This document shows positions 16,143 to 24,356 of a stretch of DNA of 36,275 nucleotides, one piece after another. Source of the DNA: Alphaproteobacteria bacterium (GTDB taxonomy: Bacteria; Pseudomonadota; Alphaproteobacteria; Rhizobiales; Xanthobacteraceae). Position 1 is the stretch's first letter. Each line of letters starts with the position of its first letter. The position numbers were made by a program, and so were the translations under genes. The stretch covers positions 1-36,275 of the forward strand of contig VAZV01000166.1 of assembly GCA_005884765.1 (NCBI GenBank), given 5' to 3'. Below the pieces are notes generated by a model. It saw only the letters and a list, made by a program, of their open reading frames with translations. It was not told the DNA's origin and ran no database searches.

Positions 16143-17372
16143 CTATTGCGTCGCCATCTCCGCGCTGATCGGCGATCCGAATAGCTCGCCATGTTCACCG
16201 TTGAACCGCGACATCTGCATCTGTTCGATCGGGAAATAGTCGGTAGCGCTGGTATTGATCCTGATGCCCGGCAACAGCAAGCCGAGCTCGAAATCCTTCA
16301 GGTTTGCAGCCTGTTTCATGATGTTCTCGCGCGTCAGCTCGTCGCCGCATTGCTTGAGCACCTGGACCATGGTTTGCGCCGTCGCATAGCCATAGACGCT
16401 GAACGTGCTGGTTTTGTCCCCTTCGGGGAAATACTTGTCCATGAAGGCGGCCCACTCCCTGATTGCGGGGTCGTCCTTCCAGGCTGGATCGGTCGGATCC
16501 TTGATGTAGTTGGATGACAGCACGCCCCTGGAGTTTTCAAGGCCGGCGGGCTTGAGCACAGAGCCGACAGAGTTCGAGACGCTGGCAAGGAACAGCGTCG
16601 GCTTCCAGCCGATCTCGGCCGCCTTGCGGATCGCTTGCGCCGCGAATTTGGGCGAGGCCTCGTCGAAGAATATATCGGCGCCAAGCGTCTTCAGCGTCAC
16701 CACCTGGGAGTCGACCGTGGGCTCCGAGGGATCATAGGGCAGTTCAGCCACGATCATGCGCTTGGCGGCCTCGGGACCGAGCCCGTCCTTCAGGCCCTTG
16801 AGATAGTCGCGGCCGGAATCGTCGTTTTGATAGAGCACGCCGATCTTGCCTTGCGGCAGGTTCCGCAGGATGTATTTCGCGTAGATGCGCCCCTCGGTCT
16901 GGTAGGTCGGCTGCCAGCCCATGGTCCAGGGGAAATTCTTCGGGTCGCCGAATTTTGTCGCGCCGGTGGCGACGAAAAGCTGCGGCACTTTCTTCAGGTC
17001 CAGATATTTCTGGATCGCATTGTTGGTCGGCGTGCCCAGGCTCTGGAAGATCAGCAGCACCTCGTCGCTTTCCACGAGCTTGCGCGCTTGCTCCACGGTC
17101 TTGGGCGGGCTGAAGGCGTCGTCGTAGGAGATGAAATTGATCTTGCGGCCGTTGATGCCGCCCTCGTCGTTGAGCTTCTTGAAGAACGCGGCCTGGGTCC
17201 GCCCGATCAGCGCATAGGCCGACAGCGGACCGCTATAGGGCATGATGTTGCCGATCTTGATTTCGGTATCGGAAGCGCCGGGATCGTATTTCTTTTCGGC
17301 CGTGGCGGGGTGTATGCCGACGGCAATGCCTAGCAGTACCGACGCCAGTAAAGGGATTTTCCTCTGCGCCAT
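16143..17372 (-). CDS. Branched-chain amino-acid-type ABC substrate-binding protein
   Basis: The 409-residue protein is a type-I periplasmic-binding protein of the LivK/Peripla_BP_6 family. A signal peptide ends near residue 25 (ASVLLGIAVGIHPATA-EKK). The mature protein starts with TEIKIGNIMPYSGPLSAYALIG and shows NDEGGINGRKINFISYDDAFSPPKT, the family hallmark, and later NDDSGRDYLKGLKDGLG. I chose ATG 17372 because GGGGAGG is just upstream; an in-frame codon at 17447 would add 25 residues. Such proteins feed amino acids, aromatic acids or short amides to Liv-type permeases. No permease or ATPase gene is adjacent, so it is an orphan, and the ligand is unknown. The nitronate monooxygenase gene starts divergently 226 bp away. 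Confidence 0.9.
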   Translation of the reverse strand: MAQRKIPLLASVLLGIAVGIHPATAEKKYDPGASDTEIKIGNIMPYSGPLSAYALIGRTQAAFFKKLNDEGGINGRKINFISYDDAFSPPKTVEQARKLVESDEVLLIFQSLGTPTNNAIQKYLDLKKVPQLFVATGATKFGDPKNFPWTMGWQPTYQTEGRIYAKYILRNLPQGKIGVLYQNDDSGRDYLKGLKDGLGPEAAKRMIVAELPYDPSEPTVDSQVVTLKTLGADIFFDEASPKFAAQAIRKAAEIGWKPTLFLASVSNSVGSVLKPAGLENSRGVLSSNYIKDPTDPAWKDDPAIREWAAFMDKYFPEGDKTSTFSVYGYATAQTMVQVLKQCGDELTRENIMKQAANLKDFELGLLLPGIRINTSATDYFPIEQMQMSRFNGEHGELFGSPISAEMATQ

Positions 17373-17598
17373 CTCGGCCTCCCCGTATGTCGCCGGCTGT
17401 GCGCCGATCTCGGGACAGTTTATGGTTCGGTGGCCTGGCGAGTCCACCGATGAAAACGGTCGGCGGGCAGATTTATCCGCCGCGGCGACTGGCTCCTTTA
17501 CTTGCCGTCGCCGATTGCATTCTTGGCATGATGTCTGGCATCTTTAGGCCCGCGCATCGCAATCAGCGCGCCGATCAACGAAAAGGATTTGTCTGCCC

Positions 17599-18567
17599 AT
17601 GTCCATGCCTGCCTTGTTCAAGGGCCGTCTGTCCATTCCGGTGATCGGTGCGCCGCTGTTCATCATTTCCGTGCCCGATCTCGTGATCGCGCAATGCAAG
17701 GCGGGCGTGGTCGGAGCGTTTCCGGCGCTGAACGCCCGTCCGCCCGAGCTGCTCGACGAGTGGCTGGCGCGCATCGGAGAAGAGCTTGCCGCGTACGACA
17801 AGGCGCATCCGGAAGCACCCTCGGCGCCGTTTGCGGTCAACCAGATCGTGCATCGCTCGAACAACCGGCTCGAGCACGATCTCGCACTTTGCGAGAAGCA
17901 CAAGGTGCCGATGATCATCACTTCACTCGGCGCGCGCGAGGAGCTCAATCAGGCCGCGCATCGCTGGGGCGGCATCGTTTTCCATGACGTGATCAACCAG
18001 AAATTCGCGCACAAGGCGATCGAGAAGGGCGCCGATGGCCTGATCCTGGTATCGGCCGGCGCCGGCGGCCATGCCGGCGTGATATCGCCGTTCGCCTTTG
18101 TCGCGGAGACGCGGCAATGGTTCGAAGGGCCGATCGCGCTGTCGGGCGCGATCGCCAATGGTCGTGCGATCCGCGCAGCGCGCATGCTAGGTGCCGATTT
18201 CGCCTACATCGGCTCGGCCTTTATCGCCACCAAGGAAGCCAACGCGGTGGAAGGCTACAAGCAGATGATCACCAATTCGTCCGCCGAAGACATTGTCTAT
18301 TCGAACCTCTTCACCGGCGTGCATGGTAATTATCTGAAGCCCTCGATCATGGCGGCCGGCATGGATCCGGACAATCTGCCGACCTCCGACCCGTCGAAGA
18401 TGAGCTTCGGCACCGACGCCTCCGGAGAGCGCGCGAAGCCAAAGGCCTGGAAGCAAATCTGGGGCTCGGGCCAGGGCGTCGGCAGCGTGGCCAAGATCTT
18501 GCCCGCCGCCGAATTGATCGGACGCTTCAAAAAGGAATACGACGGGGCCTTCGATCCGCCATTGTGA
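17599..18567 (+). CDS. Nitronate monooxygenase (NPD family)
   Basis: The 322-residue protein is an FMN-dependent TIM-barrel enzyme of the 2-nitropropane dioxygenase/nitronate monooxygenase family, which oxidises toxic propionate-3-nitronate and related nitronates. Motifs seen: RLSIPVIGAPLFIISVPDLV near the N-terminus, NQIVHRSNNRLEHDL, the flavin-binding SAGAGGHAGVISPFAF (near residues 152-167), and LSGAIANGRAIRAARMLGADFAYIGSAF, which forms the phosphate-binding end of the barrel. Translation begins at ATG 17599; AAAAGGA lies 13 bases before it, and ATG 17605 is an alternative. It sits alone between two binding-protein genes. Some family members are enoyl-reductase-like, so the substrate is not certain. 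Confidence 0.9.
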   Translation: MSMPALFKGRLSIPVIGAPLFIISVPDLVIAQCKAGVVGAFPALNARPPELLDEWLARIGEELAAYDKAHPEAPSAPFAVNQIVHRSNNRLEHDLALCEKHKVPMIITSLGAREELNQAAHRWGGIVFHDVINQKFAHKAIEKGADGLILVSAGAGGHAGVISPFAFVAETRQWFEGPIALSGAIANGRAIRAARMLGADFAYIGSAFIATKEANAVEGYKQMITNSSAEDIVYSNLFTGVHGNYLKPSIMAAGMDPDNLPTSDPSKMSFGTDASGERAKPKAWKQIWGSGQGVGSVAKILPAAELIGRFKKEYDGAFDPPL

Positions 18568-18664
18568 GGCGGAGCGCCGGGCGAACGCTTGGCCGCTACG
18601 CTCGATAGTCCTGATTTCTAGATCGTGATGGTTTTGAGTTGGTGCGGCGCGGGCAGTCTAGTCA

Positions 18665-18860
18665 CCTCGCCCCGCTTGCGGGGAGAGGTCGAAGCCGAAG
18701 GCTTCGGGTGAGGGGGACTCTCCGCGAACACATCTCTCAGCGTCATCGCGGAAGCAGCCCCTCACCCATAGCCGATGCTTCGAATCGGCGTTCTTCTATT
18801 ATAGAGGGAGGACGGCGGCCGTAGGCCGCCTACGCCTCTCCCCGCAAGAGCGGGGCGAGG
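18665..18860. repeat. MITE-like element with nested inverted repeats (contains copy B of the core)
   Basis: The outer arms are CCTCGCCCCGCTTGCGGGGAGAGG-like (18665-18688) and its reverse complement with a 2-base insertion (18835-18860). An inner pair, GGGTGAGGGG (18706-18715) and CCCCTCACCC (18758-18767), is exact. Between the inner and right outer arm, 18768-18833 matches the repeat core at 840-900. No reading frame in the element looks real. It fills the 329-base gap between two convergent genes and could also end their transcripts. Confidence 0.75.
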
Positions 18861-18896
18861 GAGAAGCGGCCACTTCGCTTCACTAAACCCATCATA

Positions 18897-20525
18897 CTAT
18901 TCCAGCTCGAAGGACTGGTACTTCCCGCTGTCGTCGATCGCCGTGCCCCAGATTTTGTGCGACGCCTGGTGTTCGGCGCGGCCAAAGGTGAGGGGAGCGC
19001 CGAGCCCGAGATCGAGATTGCGGGTATTCTCCAGAACGTCGATCAGCTTTTCGGTATCGAGCTGCGGACCGGTGCGTTTCAGCGCCTGGATCAGGACGTT
19101 GGCGGCAACATAGCCTTCGAGCGAGACGTAGTCGGGCGACTCGCCGGGAAAATATTTCGCAAGGGCGTTCTTGTATTCGAGCACGGCGCTCGAATAGCCG
19201 CCGACCGCCGGCACCACCTGGGTCACGATGATGCCGCTGGCATAGCGCGGTCCAAGCAGCATCAGTTCTTCGGCGAGCGAGGTAGAGCCCACGAACGACA
19301 CGTTCGAATAGATCATCCCGGGAAACTGATCTTTCGTCTTCTCGATGAACTTGGCGGCGGCGCGATAGGATGCAACCATGACCACCGCCCTGACCTGGAG
19401 CTTTTGCGCCTTCAACTGATTGACGGCATCGTCGACATCAACAGTGTTGCGCTTGTAGTTGAGCCGCAGAATGGCGGCGTCGTTGAGGCCGAGCGCACGA
19501 AATGCCTTGGCGACGCCCGCAAAGCCCGCATCACCATAGGAATCCTGCTGGGCGAAGACCGCGATTTGTTTCGGCTGCAGCCGGCGCAACTTGATCAGAT
19601 AGTGCACGACCGCGGCGGTTTCCTCCGCGTAGCTCGCGCGATAGTTGAATACATAACGATCAGGGGGATCGTTGCGCAGGATATTGGCACCTGTGAAAGC
19701 GCCGAAGAACAAGGTCCGCCGCTCCAGCGCGAAGGGTACAGCGACGGCTGCGGTCGGCGTTCCGACATTGCCGATAAAGCCGAATACCTGCTCCTTGTCG
19801 TAGAGCTGTTTCATCGCGTCGGCAGTGCGGGACGGTTCATAGCCGTCATCCGCCGAGATCAGCTTGAGCATCCGGCCTTCCACGCCGCCCGCGTCGTTGA
19901 CCCGGTTGAAAGCGGCGTCGATCCCGAGTTTCATCTGACGTCCGAGTTCTTTGGTCGGACCAGAAAACGGTCCGACCATTCCGAACCGGATTTCGCTGGC
20001 CGTGACGCCGCGCGCGGTCGAAGTGGGAAGGGGCTGCGGCACCGGCGCCGTGGGCGCGGTGGCGGCAGTTGCCGAGGACGGCGCGATCACAGCGGCCAGC
20101 GAGGGTGACGACGGCGCTTTGCCGGCGAGCGACTGTTCGAGATCCGCAAGCTGGCGCTCCGCCAATTTGCAATCGGTGCGGCCCGCGGTCACCGCATTGC
20201 GGCCGTCCGTGACATAGCGATCGAGCAGCCGTGAAAGGTCGTCGCGTTCAGCCTCGTTGGACGCGGTTTCCCTGATCACCTGCTGGAACTTGTCAGCGAT
20301 AAATTGGACTCGCGGACGCGCGATATCCGGACATGCCGACGCCGAACCGATGATCGGTCCGACGCGGCCCGCCAGGTCGCGTACCACATTCGCATTGTCG
20401 CCGGTTGCCGCAGTCGCGCTACCGGCGAGCAGGGCGCCAAGCATCGCGGCCGCCATCCAGCGGGATCGCGAGCTTCGCACGACGGTCATGTTGGACCCGA
20501 TATCAGGCATCATCGCTGTTTCCAT
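18897..20525 (-). CDS. ABC substrate-binding protein with extra N-terminal domain
   Basis: At 542 residues this protein is about 140 longer than usual LivK-type binding proteins. A signal peptide lies near residues 18-40 (WMAAAMLGALLAGSATA). It is followed by a helical, charged domain (about 44-135) with two cysteines (C65, C119) that may form a disulfide, then an Ala/Pro linker (135-172). The type-I binding-protein domain starts at TASEIRFGMVGPFSGPTKELG and contains FNRVNDAGGVEGRMLKLISADDGYEPSRT. Several Met codons (20525, 20513, 20510, 20489) are possible starts; none has a strong site. It lies 29 bases after a single-pass membrane protein gene, in the same direction, and no ABC permease is nearby. 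A sensory or scaffold role together with that protein is possible but is inference. Confidence 0.85.
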   Translation of the reverse strand: METAMMPDIGSNMTVVRSSRSRWMAAAMLGALLAGSATAATGDNANVVRDLAGRVGPIIGSASACPDIARPRVQFIADKFQQVIRETASNEAERDDLSRLLDRYVTDGRNAVTAGRTDCKLAERQLADLEQSLAGKAPSSPSLAAVIAPSSATAATAPTAPVPQPLPTSTARGVTASEIRFGMVGPFSGPTKELGRQMKLGIDAAFNRVNDAGGVEGRMLKLISADDGYEPSRTADAMKQLYDKEQVFGFIGNVGTPTAAVAVPFALERRTLFFGAFTGANILRNDPPDRYVFNYRASYAEETAAVVHYLIKLRRLQPKQIAVFAQQDSYGDAGFAGVAKAFRALGLNDAAILRLNYKRNTVDVDDAVNQLKAQKLQVRAVVMVASYRAAAKFIEKTKDQFPGMIYSNVSFVGSTSLAEELMLLGPRYASGIIVTQVVPAVGGYSSAVLEYKNALAKYFPGESPDYVSLEGYVAANVLIQALKRTGPQLDTEKLIDVLENTRNLDLGLGAPLTFGRAEHQASHKIWGTAIDDSGKYQSFELE

Positions 20526-20554
20526 GTTTGCCGTTTAATTTTTGGCCGCTTAAT

Positions 20555-21058
20555 TTATTGAGATGTTTCGCCGGTGTTGGCTTTCTGCCGCCACTGCATG
20601 AATTGCTGAAGCGCCTTGTCGGACTGCTCGTGTGTGGTCGCGTCCTGACCGGCTTCGGTCGATGTCAGAAGTCCGCGAAATTCGGCGAGCGCCGGCTTCG
20701 ATCCGGCCTCGGCCTGCTGCGGCTGCGCGGTTTTCAGCGACTGCACGGCTGCGGCAAAGGATGCGCCGGCTTCCTGCTCCTGCGAAGCGTGGACCATCAA
20801 GACGACGAACAGCGCCGCCAGCGCCGAAACGCCGATCGCGGCGGCCCCGAACAATGCCTTGCGGCGATCGACATGATCGCGCGCGAGCGCCGAAACCTCT
20901 TGCATGACCTCGGGGTCGAGCGAACGGGGCAGGGGCTGGTAGACCGAATTCGTTGGCACCTCCGAATTGAACAATTGCTCCGGCTTCTCACGCACTCGGC
21001 GCGGCGCATAGTAAAGTGGATCGTTCGGGGTGGGCTGGTCTTGCTCCAAGGCACTCAT
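20555..21058 (-). CDS. Single-pass membrane protein of unknown function
   Basis: The 167-residue protein has a cytoplasmic N-terminal region of about 85 residues (rich in Pro, Tyr and charged residues, with RRVREKPEQLF and a helix EVMQEVSALARDHVDRRKA), one membrane helix (ALFGAAAIGVSALAALFVVLMV, near 90-110) and a periplasmic tail of about 55 residues that is helical and Gln/Ala-rich. I do not recognise a family. AGAGGAGT lies 7 bases before ATG 21058, a strong site. It is the first gene of a two-gene unit with the extended binding protein downstream, and it is divergent from minC across 466 bp that contain CtrA-type boxes. Confidence 0.8.
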   Translation of the reverse strand: MSALEQDQPTPNDPLYYAPRRVREKPEQLFNSEVPTNSVYQPLPRSLDPEVMQEVSALARDHVDRRKALFGAAAIGVSALAALFVVLMVHASQEQEAGASFAAAVQSLKTAQPQQAEAGSKPALAEFRGLLTSTEAGQDATTHEQSDKALQQFMQWRQKANTGETSQ

Positions 21059-21409
21059 ACGCTACTCCTCTGACGCCTTTTTTAGGCTACTTCCCTGACT
21101 GTTTTCGAAAGCTTCCAGGCAAAATGCGGCCGCCACGGAAAAATCCGCGGACGTCCCAATCGAGCCGCAAACACTGGCTGAAGAACTCGAATCAAAATGT
21201 CGGGATGCCCATCGACATCACTCGACTTTCGAGGCTGCGCCGTCCCCACCCATCCCATTGCCCGTCCCCGGCAAATATCCGCTACGCAAGCGGATATGGC
21301 GTTCCCCACGCGGCGGACACCATTATGACGTGATGGAATCCGCGCGCGACATTATTAAGTTCGAATCACGGCAGAACTGAGTTGAGTTTTTGTCGCCTAA
21401 CAAGTTCCC

Positions 21410-21424
21410 TTAACCGATCGTAAA
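21410..21424. promoter_or_regulatory. Degenerate CtrA-type box upstream of minC
   Basis: TTAA-CCGATCG-TAAA matches the CtrA consensus TTAA-N7-TTAA at 7 of 8 positions. It lies 49 bases before the exact box at 21459. On its own it would be weak evidence. Confidence 0.45.
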
Positions 21425-21458
21425 TTTTCGCATGGCACTAAGGCTTTTTTTGCAGCCA

Positions 21459-21473
21459 TTAACCCCGCATTAA
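21459..21473. promoter_or_regulatory. Exact CtrA-type box upstream of minCDE
   Basis: TTAA-CCCCGCA-TTAA is an exact match to the full CtrA consensus TTAA-N7-TTAA, 51 bases before the minC start. A third degenerate copy, TTAA-CCATTCA-ATAA, lies at 21490-21504. CtrA control of minCDE has been reported in Sinorhizobium meliloti. The same intergenic region also serves the divergent membrane-protein gene at 21058. Confidence 0.75.
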
Positions 21474-21524
21474 CCACGGGCGCCGATTTTTAACCATTCA
21501 ATAAGAAAGGCTGAGTCGATCGCC

Positions 21525-22217
21525 ATGGACGCAAACGCCGAGCCCACACGCCAACTGGTTCGTCTGCGAGGCCGCTCCTATGTCGCGTTCGTCTTTTGTC
21601 CGGCAGTGCCGATCATCGAGTGGCTGGAAGAGATTGATGCCACGCTCGCCCGCTCACCGGGCTTCTTCGTCGGCAAGCCTGTGGTGCTCGATCTGTCCGC
21701 GGTGGATCTCAGCCGGCCGGCGATCGCGCACCTGGTTCTCAGCCTCGAAAAACGTAACATTCGCATCCTCGGCATCGAGGGCATCGAAGCCGCGCGGCTT
21801 ACGCCCAGCATGCCGCCGCTTTTGACCGGCGGACGACACTGCGCGGTTCAACACGTCCAGCCGGAAAAGCCCGAAGTCAAGCCGCCGCCGACATCGCTGC
21901 TGCTCGACAGCCCGGTCCGTTCCGGTCAATCGATCGTCTTTCCCGACGGCGACGTGACGGTGCTGGGATCGGTCGGCTCAGGCGCTGAGATCGTCGCCGG
22001 CGGCTCCATCCACATTTACGGAACGCTGCGCGGCCGCGCGATGGCGGGCGTCAACGGCAACTCGTCGGCGCGGATCTACTGCCAGAAGATCGAGGCCGAG
22101 CTTCTGGCGATCGATGGTTTCTACCAGACCGCGGAAGAGTTGGACGAAGCGCTGCGCAATCGGCCGGCGCAGGCTTGGCTCGAAGGCGAAATCATGCGGA
22201 TCACGCCGCTCAACTGA
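21525..22217 (+). CDS. minC: Septum site-determining protein MinC
   Basis: MinC blocks FtsZ ring assembly away from mid-cell and is recruited to the membrane by MinD. The 230-residue protein has the N-terminal FtsZ-inhibiting domain (about residues 8-100, with KPVVLDLSAVDLS), a Pro-rich linker (EKPEVKPPPTS), and the C-terminal right-handed beta-helix that binds MinD, with the repeating pattern DVTVLGSVGSGAEIVAGGSI, then IYGTLRGRAMAG and ARIYCQKIEAELLAIDGFY. It is first of minC-minD-minE. The start at 21525 is supported by family alignment; AAGAAAGG lies upstream at long spacing. CtrA-type boxes precede it. Confidence 0.95.
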   Translation: MDANAEPTRQLVRLRGRSYVAFVFCPAVPIIEWLEEIDATLARSPGFFVGKPVVLDLSAVDLSRPAIAHLVLSLEKRNIRILGIEGIEAARLTPSMPPLLTGGRHCAVQHVQPEKPEVKPPPTSLLLDSPVRSGQSIVFPDGDVTVLGSVGSGAEIVAGGSIHIYGTLRGRAMAGVNGNSSARIYCQKIEAELLAIDGFYQTAEELDEALRNRPAQAWLEGEIMRITPLN

Positions 22218-22236
22218 TATTTAGAGGAGGTAACGA

Positions 22237-23052
22237 ATGGCCAAAGTGCTGGTTGTGACGTCGGGCAAGGGAGGTGTCGGAAAGACTACCTCCACGGCTG
22301 CGATCGGTGCGGCGCTCGCGCAAGCCGGGCAGAAAGTCGTTGTGGTCGATTTCGACGTTGGGCTGCGCAACCTCGACCTCGTCATGGGCGCCGAACGACG
22401 GGTCGTGTTCGACCTCATCAACGTCGTGCAGGGCGTCGCAAAGCTGCCGCAAGCCCTGATCCGCGACAAGCGGCTCGAAAATCTCTGGCTGTTACCGGCA
22501 TCGCAAACCAGGGACAAGGACGCGCTGACCGAAGAGGGTATCGGGCGTATCATTGATGAATTGCGAACGAGCTACGACTGGATCATCTGCGACAGCCCGG
22601 CGGGTATCGAGCGCGGCGCGACGCTTGCCATGCGCTTTGCCGACGAGGCGATCATCGTCACCAACCCCGAGGTCTCCTCGGTGCGCGATTCCGACCGCAT
22701 CATCGGCATGCTCGATTCAAAAACCGTCAGAGCCGAGAGGGGCGAGCGCATCGAGAAACATGTCCTGATTACCCGCTACGATGGGGCGCGGGCGGCGCGC
22801 GGCGAGATGCTGTCGATCGAGGACGTGCTCGACATCCTCGCGACCCCGCTGCTCGGCATCATTCCCGAGAGCCAGGACGTGCTGCGGGCCTCGAACGTCG
22901 GCTCTCCAGTAACGCTGAACAACCCCGCCAGCACGCCGGCCCGCGCCTATATCGATGCCACCCGGCGCCTGTTGGGCGAAACAGTCGCGATGACGGTGCC
23001 GGTGGAGCGCGCAGGGCTGATGAACCGCTTGCTGGGTCGGAGGGCTGCATGA
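22237..23052 (+). CDS. minD: Septum site-determining ATPase MinD
   Basis: MinD is the membrane-bound ATPase that carries MinC and cycles with MinE. The deviant Walker A motif GKGGVGKTTST is at residues 10-20, with the signature Lys (K11) as well as K16. Further motifs are DFDVGLRNLDLVMG, the Walker-B-like WIICDSPAGIERGA and TNPEVSSVRDSDRI. The last residues (VERAGLMNRLLGRRAA) form the amphipathic membrane-targeting helix. At 271 residues it is normal length. AGAGGAGGTAACGA before ATG 22237 is the strongest ribosome-binding site in the operon, 19 bases after minC. Confidence 0.98.
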   Translation: MAKVLVVTSGKGGVGKTTSTAAIGAALAQAGQKVVVVDFDVGLRNLDLVMGAERRVVFDLINVVQGVAKLPQALIRDKRLENLWLLPASQTRDKDALTEEGIGRIIDELRTSYDWIICDSPAGIERGATLAMRFADEAIIVTNPEVSSVRDSDRIIGMLDSKTVRAERGERIEKHVLITRYDGARAARGEMLSIEDVLDILATPLLGIIPESQDVLRASNVGSPVTLNNPASTPARAYIDATRRLLGETVAMTVPVERAGLMNRLLGRRAA

Positions 23053-23342
23053 ACATGTTGCGGCTTTTTTCCAGCCGTCCCGTCCCCGCCCCCGCCCCCG
23101 CTTCGGCGCCGATCGCACGGGAACGGCTGCAAATCTTGTTGGCGCATGAACGAGGAATGCGAGGTCAGCCCGACCTTCTGGTACGGCTCCGCGACGAAAT
23201 TCTCGCGGTGGTTTCGCGGCATGTTGTACTCGATCCGGAGAAGGTTATTGTCAGGATGGACAGGCGGGAGCACGTGGCGACGCTGGAAGTCGATATAGAG
23301 TTGCCCAACGGGCTCGAACCGCCGCTCGCGGCCGCGAGCTGA
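23049..23342 (+). CDS. minE: Cell division topological specificity factor MinE
   Basis: MinE stimulates MinD ATPase and sets the pole-to-pole gradient. The 97-residue protein overlaps minD by 4 bases (ATGA), so translation is coupled. The N-terminus (MNMLRLFSSRP) is the membrane-binding helix, followed by an Ala/Pro spacer (PAPAPASAP) longer than in E. coli, the anti-MinCD region ARERLQILLAHERG, and the dimerisation domain (LVRLRDEILAVVSRHVVLDPEKVIV and the strand ATLEVDIELP). Confidence 0.95.
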   Translation: MNMLRLFSSRPVPAPAPASAPIARERLQILLAHERGMRGQPDLLVRLRDEILAVVSRHVVLDPEKVIVRMDRREHVATLEVDIELPNGLEPPLAAAS

Positions 23343-23380
23343 CCATCGCCGAACTCCATTGATCGTGCCGTGGGGTGATC

Positions 23381-23869
23381 ATGACCGTGAGCCGGCCTTC
23401 GCTTCCAATGACCGGCGGTTGCTCGTGCGGGGCGATCCGCTACGAGATCGCCTCGTTTCCGCTATTGCTCTACACGTGCAACTGCACGAATTGTCAGCGG
23501 ATTTCCGGCAGTGCGTTTGCGCTGAACATGCCGGTGGCGACCAAGGGCTTTCGGATTGTGAAGGGCGAGCCGAAAGGCTGGCACCACAAGTCGCCTTCGG
23601 GCGCGGACGTGACGTCCTGGTTCTGCGGTGAGTGCGGTGCGCGCATTTACGGCGAGCGCAAGAGCCGTCCGGAATCCATCAACCTTCGCGCCGGCACGCT
23701 CGACGACACGACATGGCTGGTCCCGGTGGCGCACATGTTCCTGCGCAGCGCGCAGCCATGGGTTCTGCCCGCGGCCAACGCCGAATGCCATGAGATCGGG
23801 CCGGATGATTACCGGCCGCTCGCGGAAAAATGGCGCGCGATGTGGCCGGAATTCTTTCGGCAAGATTAG
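23381..23869 (+). CDS. GFA/CENP-V domain zinc protein
   Basis: The 162-residue protein belongs to the GFA (glutathione-dependent formaldehyde-activating)/CENP-V family. The zinc-binding cysteines are in GGCSCGAIRYE (C14, C16), TCNCTNCQR (C33, C35, C38) and WFCGECGARIY (C82, C85), the full seven-Cys set. The typical segment RPESINLRAGTLDD follows. Only a few members are shown to act with glutathione and formaldehyde, so the substrate is open. ATG 23381 follows GGGGTGATC; GTG 23375 in frame is an alternative. It lies 38 bases after minE and could be read with the operon, although its function is unrelated. Confidence 0.9.
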   Translation: MTVSRPSLPMTGGCSCGAIRYEIASFPLLLYTCNCTNCQRISGSAFALNMPVATKGFRIVKGEPKGWHHKSPSGADVTSWFCGECGARIYGERKSRPESINLRAGTLDDTTWLVPVAHMFLRSAQPWVLPAANAECHEIGPDDYRPLAEKWRAMWPEFFRQD

Positions 23870-23951
23870 CGGCTCTCGGTTTCGAAAGATCGATGGAACC
23901 TTCGCTCATTGCGATGCGTTCCAGGCGGTGAACTGAATTCGCGAATAAGCC

Positions 23952-24356
23952 ATGACCGGAATCCTCCCACGCTCCCGATCCAACATCGGTGTCCGCATTC
24001 TGCTGGTCGGCGCGGCCGCGGGCTTAGCCGTCGCGATTTTCAATTTTTTGTGGCGCGGCAACGGGATCCACGGCACCGCGGGCGCGCTTCTGGTCGTCAT
24101 CTCATCGGCCTTGATGCTCGCCGCGAGCTGCGCACTGGTCTTTTCTGATCGTATCGGCCGCGGGTTGCGCGGCACACTCGTGGTCCTGATCGCTCTCGAC
24201 ATTCTCGGCACCGGCCTCGCCGCGTACTTCCTGGAGGCCGCCTGGTTGATCGCGGCCATGGCGGTGGCGCTGATCGGCTGGCTTGTGCACCTCGCGTCCG
24301 GCCCGACATCGCGCCAATCACCGCGCGATTCCATGGCTCAGAAAGGTGCAGAATGA
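23952..24356 (+). CDS. Small membrane anchor of a quinoprotein dehydrogenase
   Basis: A 134-residue protein with four hydrophobic helices: IGVRILLVGAAAGLAVAIF, GALLVVISSALMLAAS, a segment after GLRG (TLVVLIALDILGTGLAAYF) and AAWLIAAMAVALIGWLV. Its stop overlaps the next start as ATGA, so it is translationally coupled to the PQQ dehydrogenase. Membrane glucose dehydrogenase (Gcd) carries such helices at its own N-terminus, and Gluconobacter SldB is a separate anchor of similar size just upstream of SldA. The role as quinone-side anchor is inferred from this arrangement. The start lacks a clear ribosome-binding site. Confidence 0.75.
   Translation: MTGILPRSRSNIGVRILLVGAAAGLAVAIFNFLWRGNGIHGTAGALLVVISSALMLAASCALVFSDRIGRGLRGTLVVLIALDILGTGLAAYFLEAAWLIAAMAVALIGWLVHLASGPTSRQSPRDSMAQKGAE

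Noticed and set aside
18957..20108. 383-codon plus-strand frame opposite the extended binding protein
   Set aside because: The minus-strand protein has a clear signal peptide and binding-protein motifs; the plus frame is its shadow.
21345..21380. AAGTTCGAATCAC resembling a tRNA T-loop
   Set aside because: No pairing T-stem, acceptor stem or anticodon arm could be built around it; it lies in the minC promoter region.
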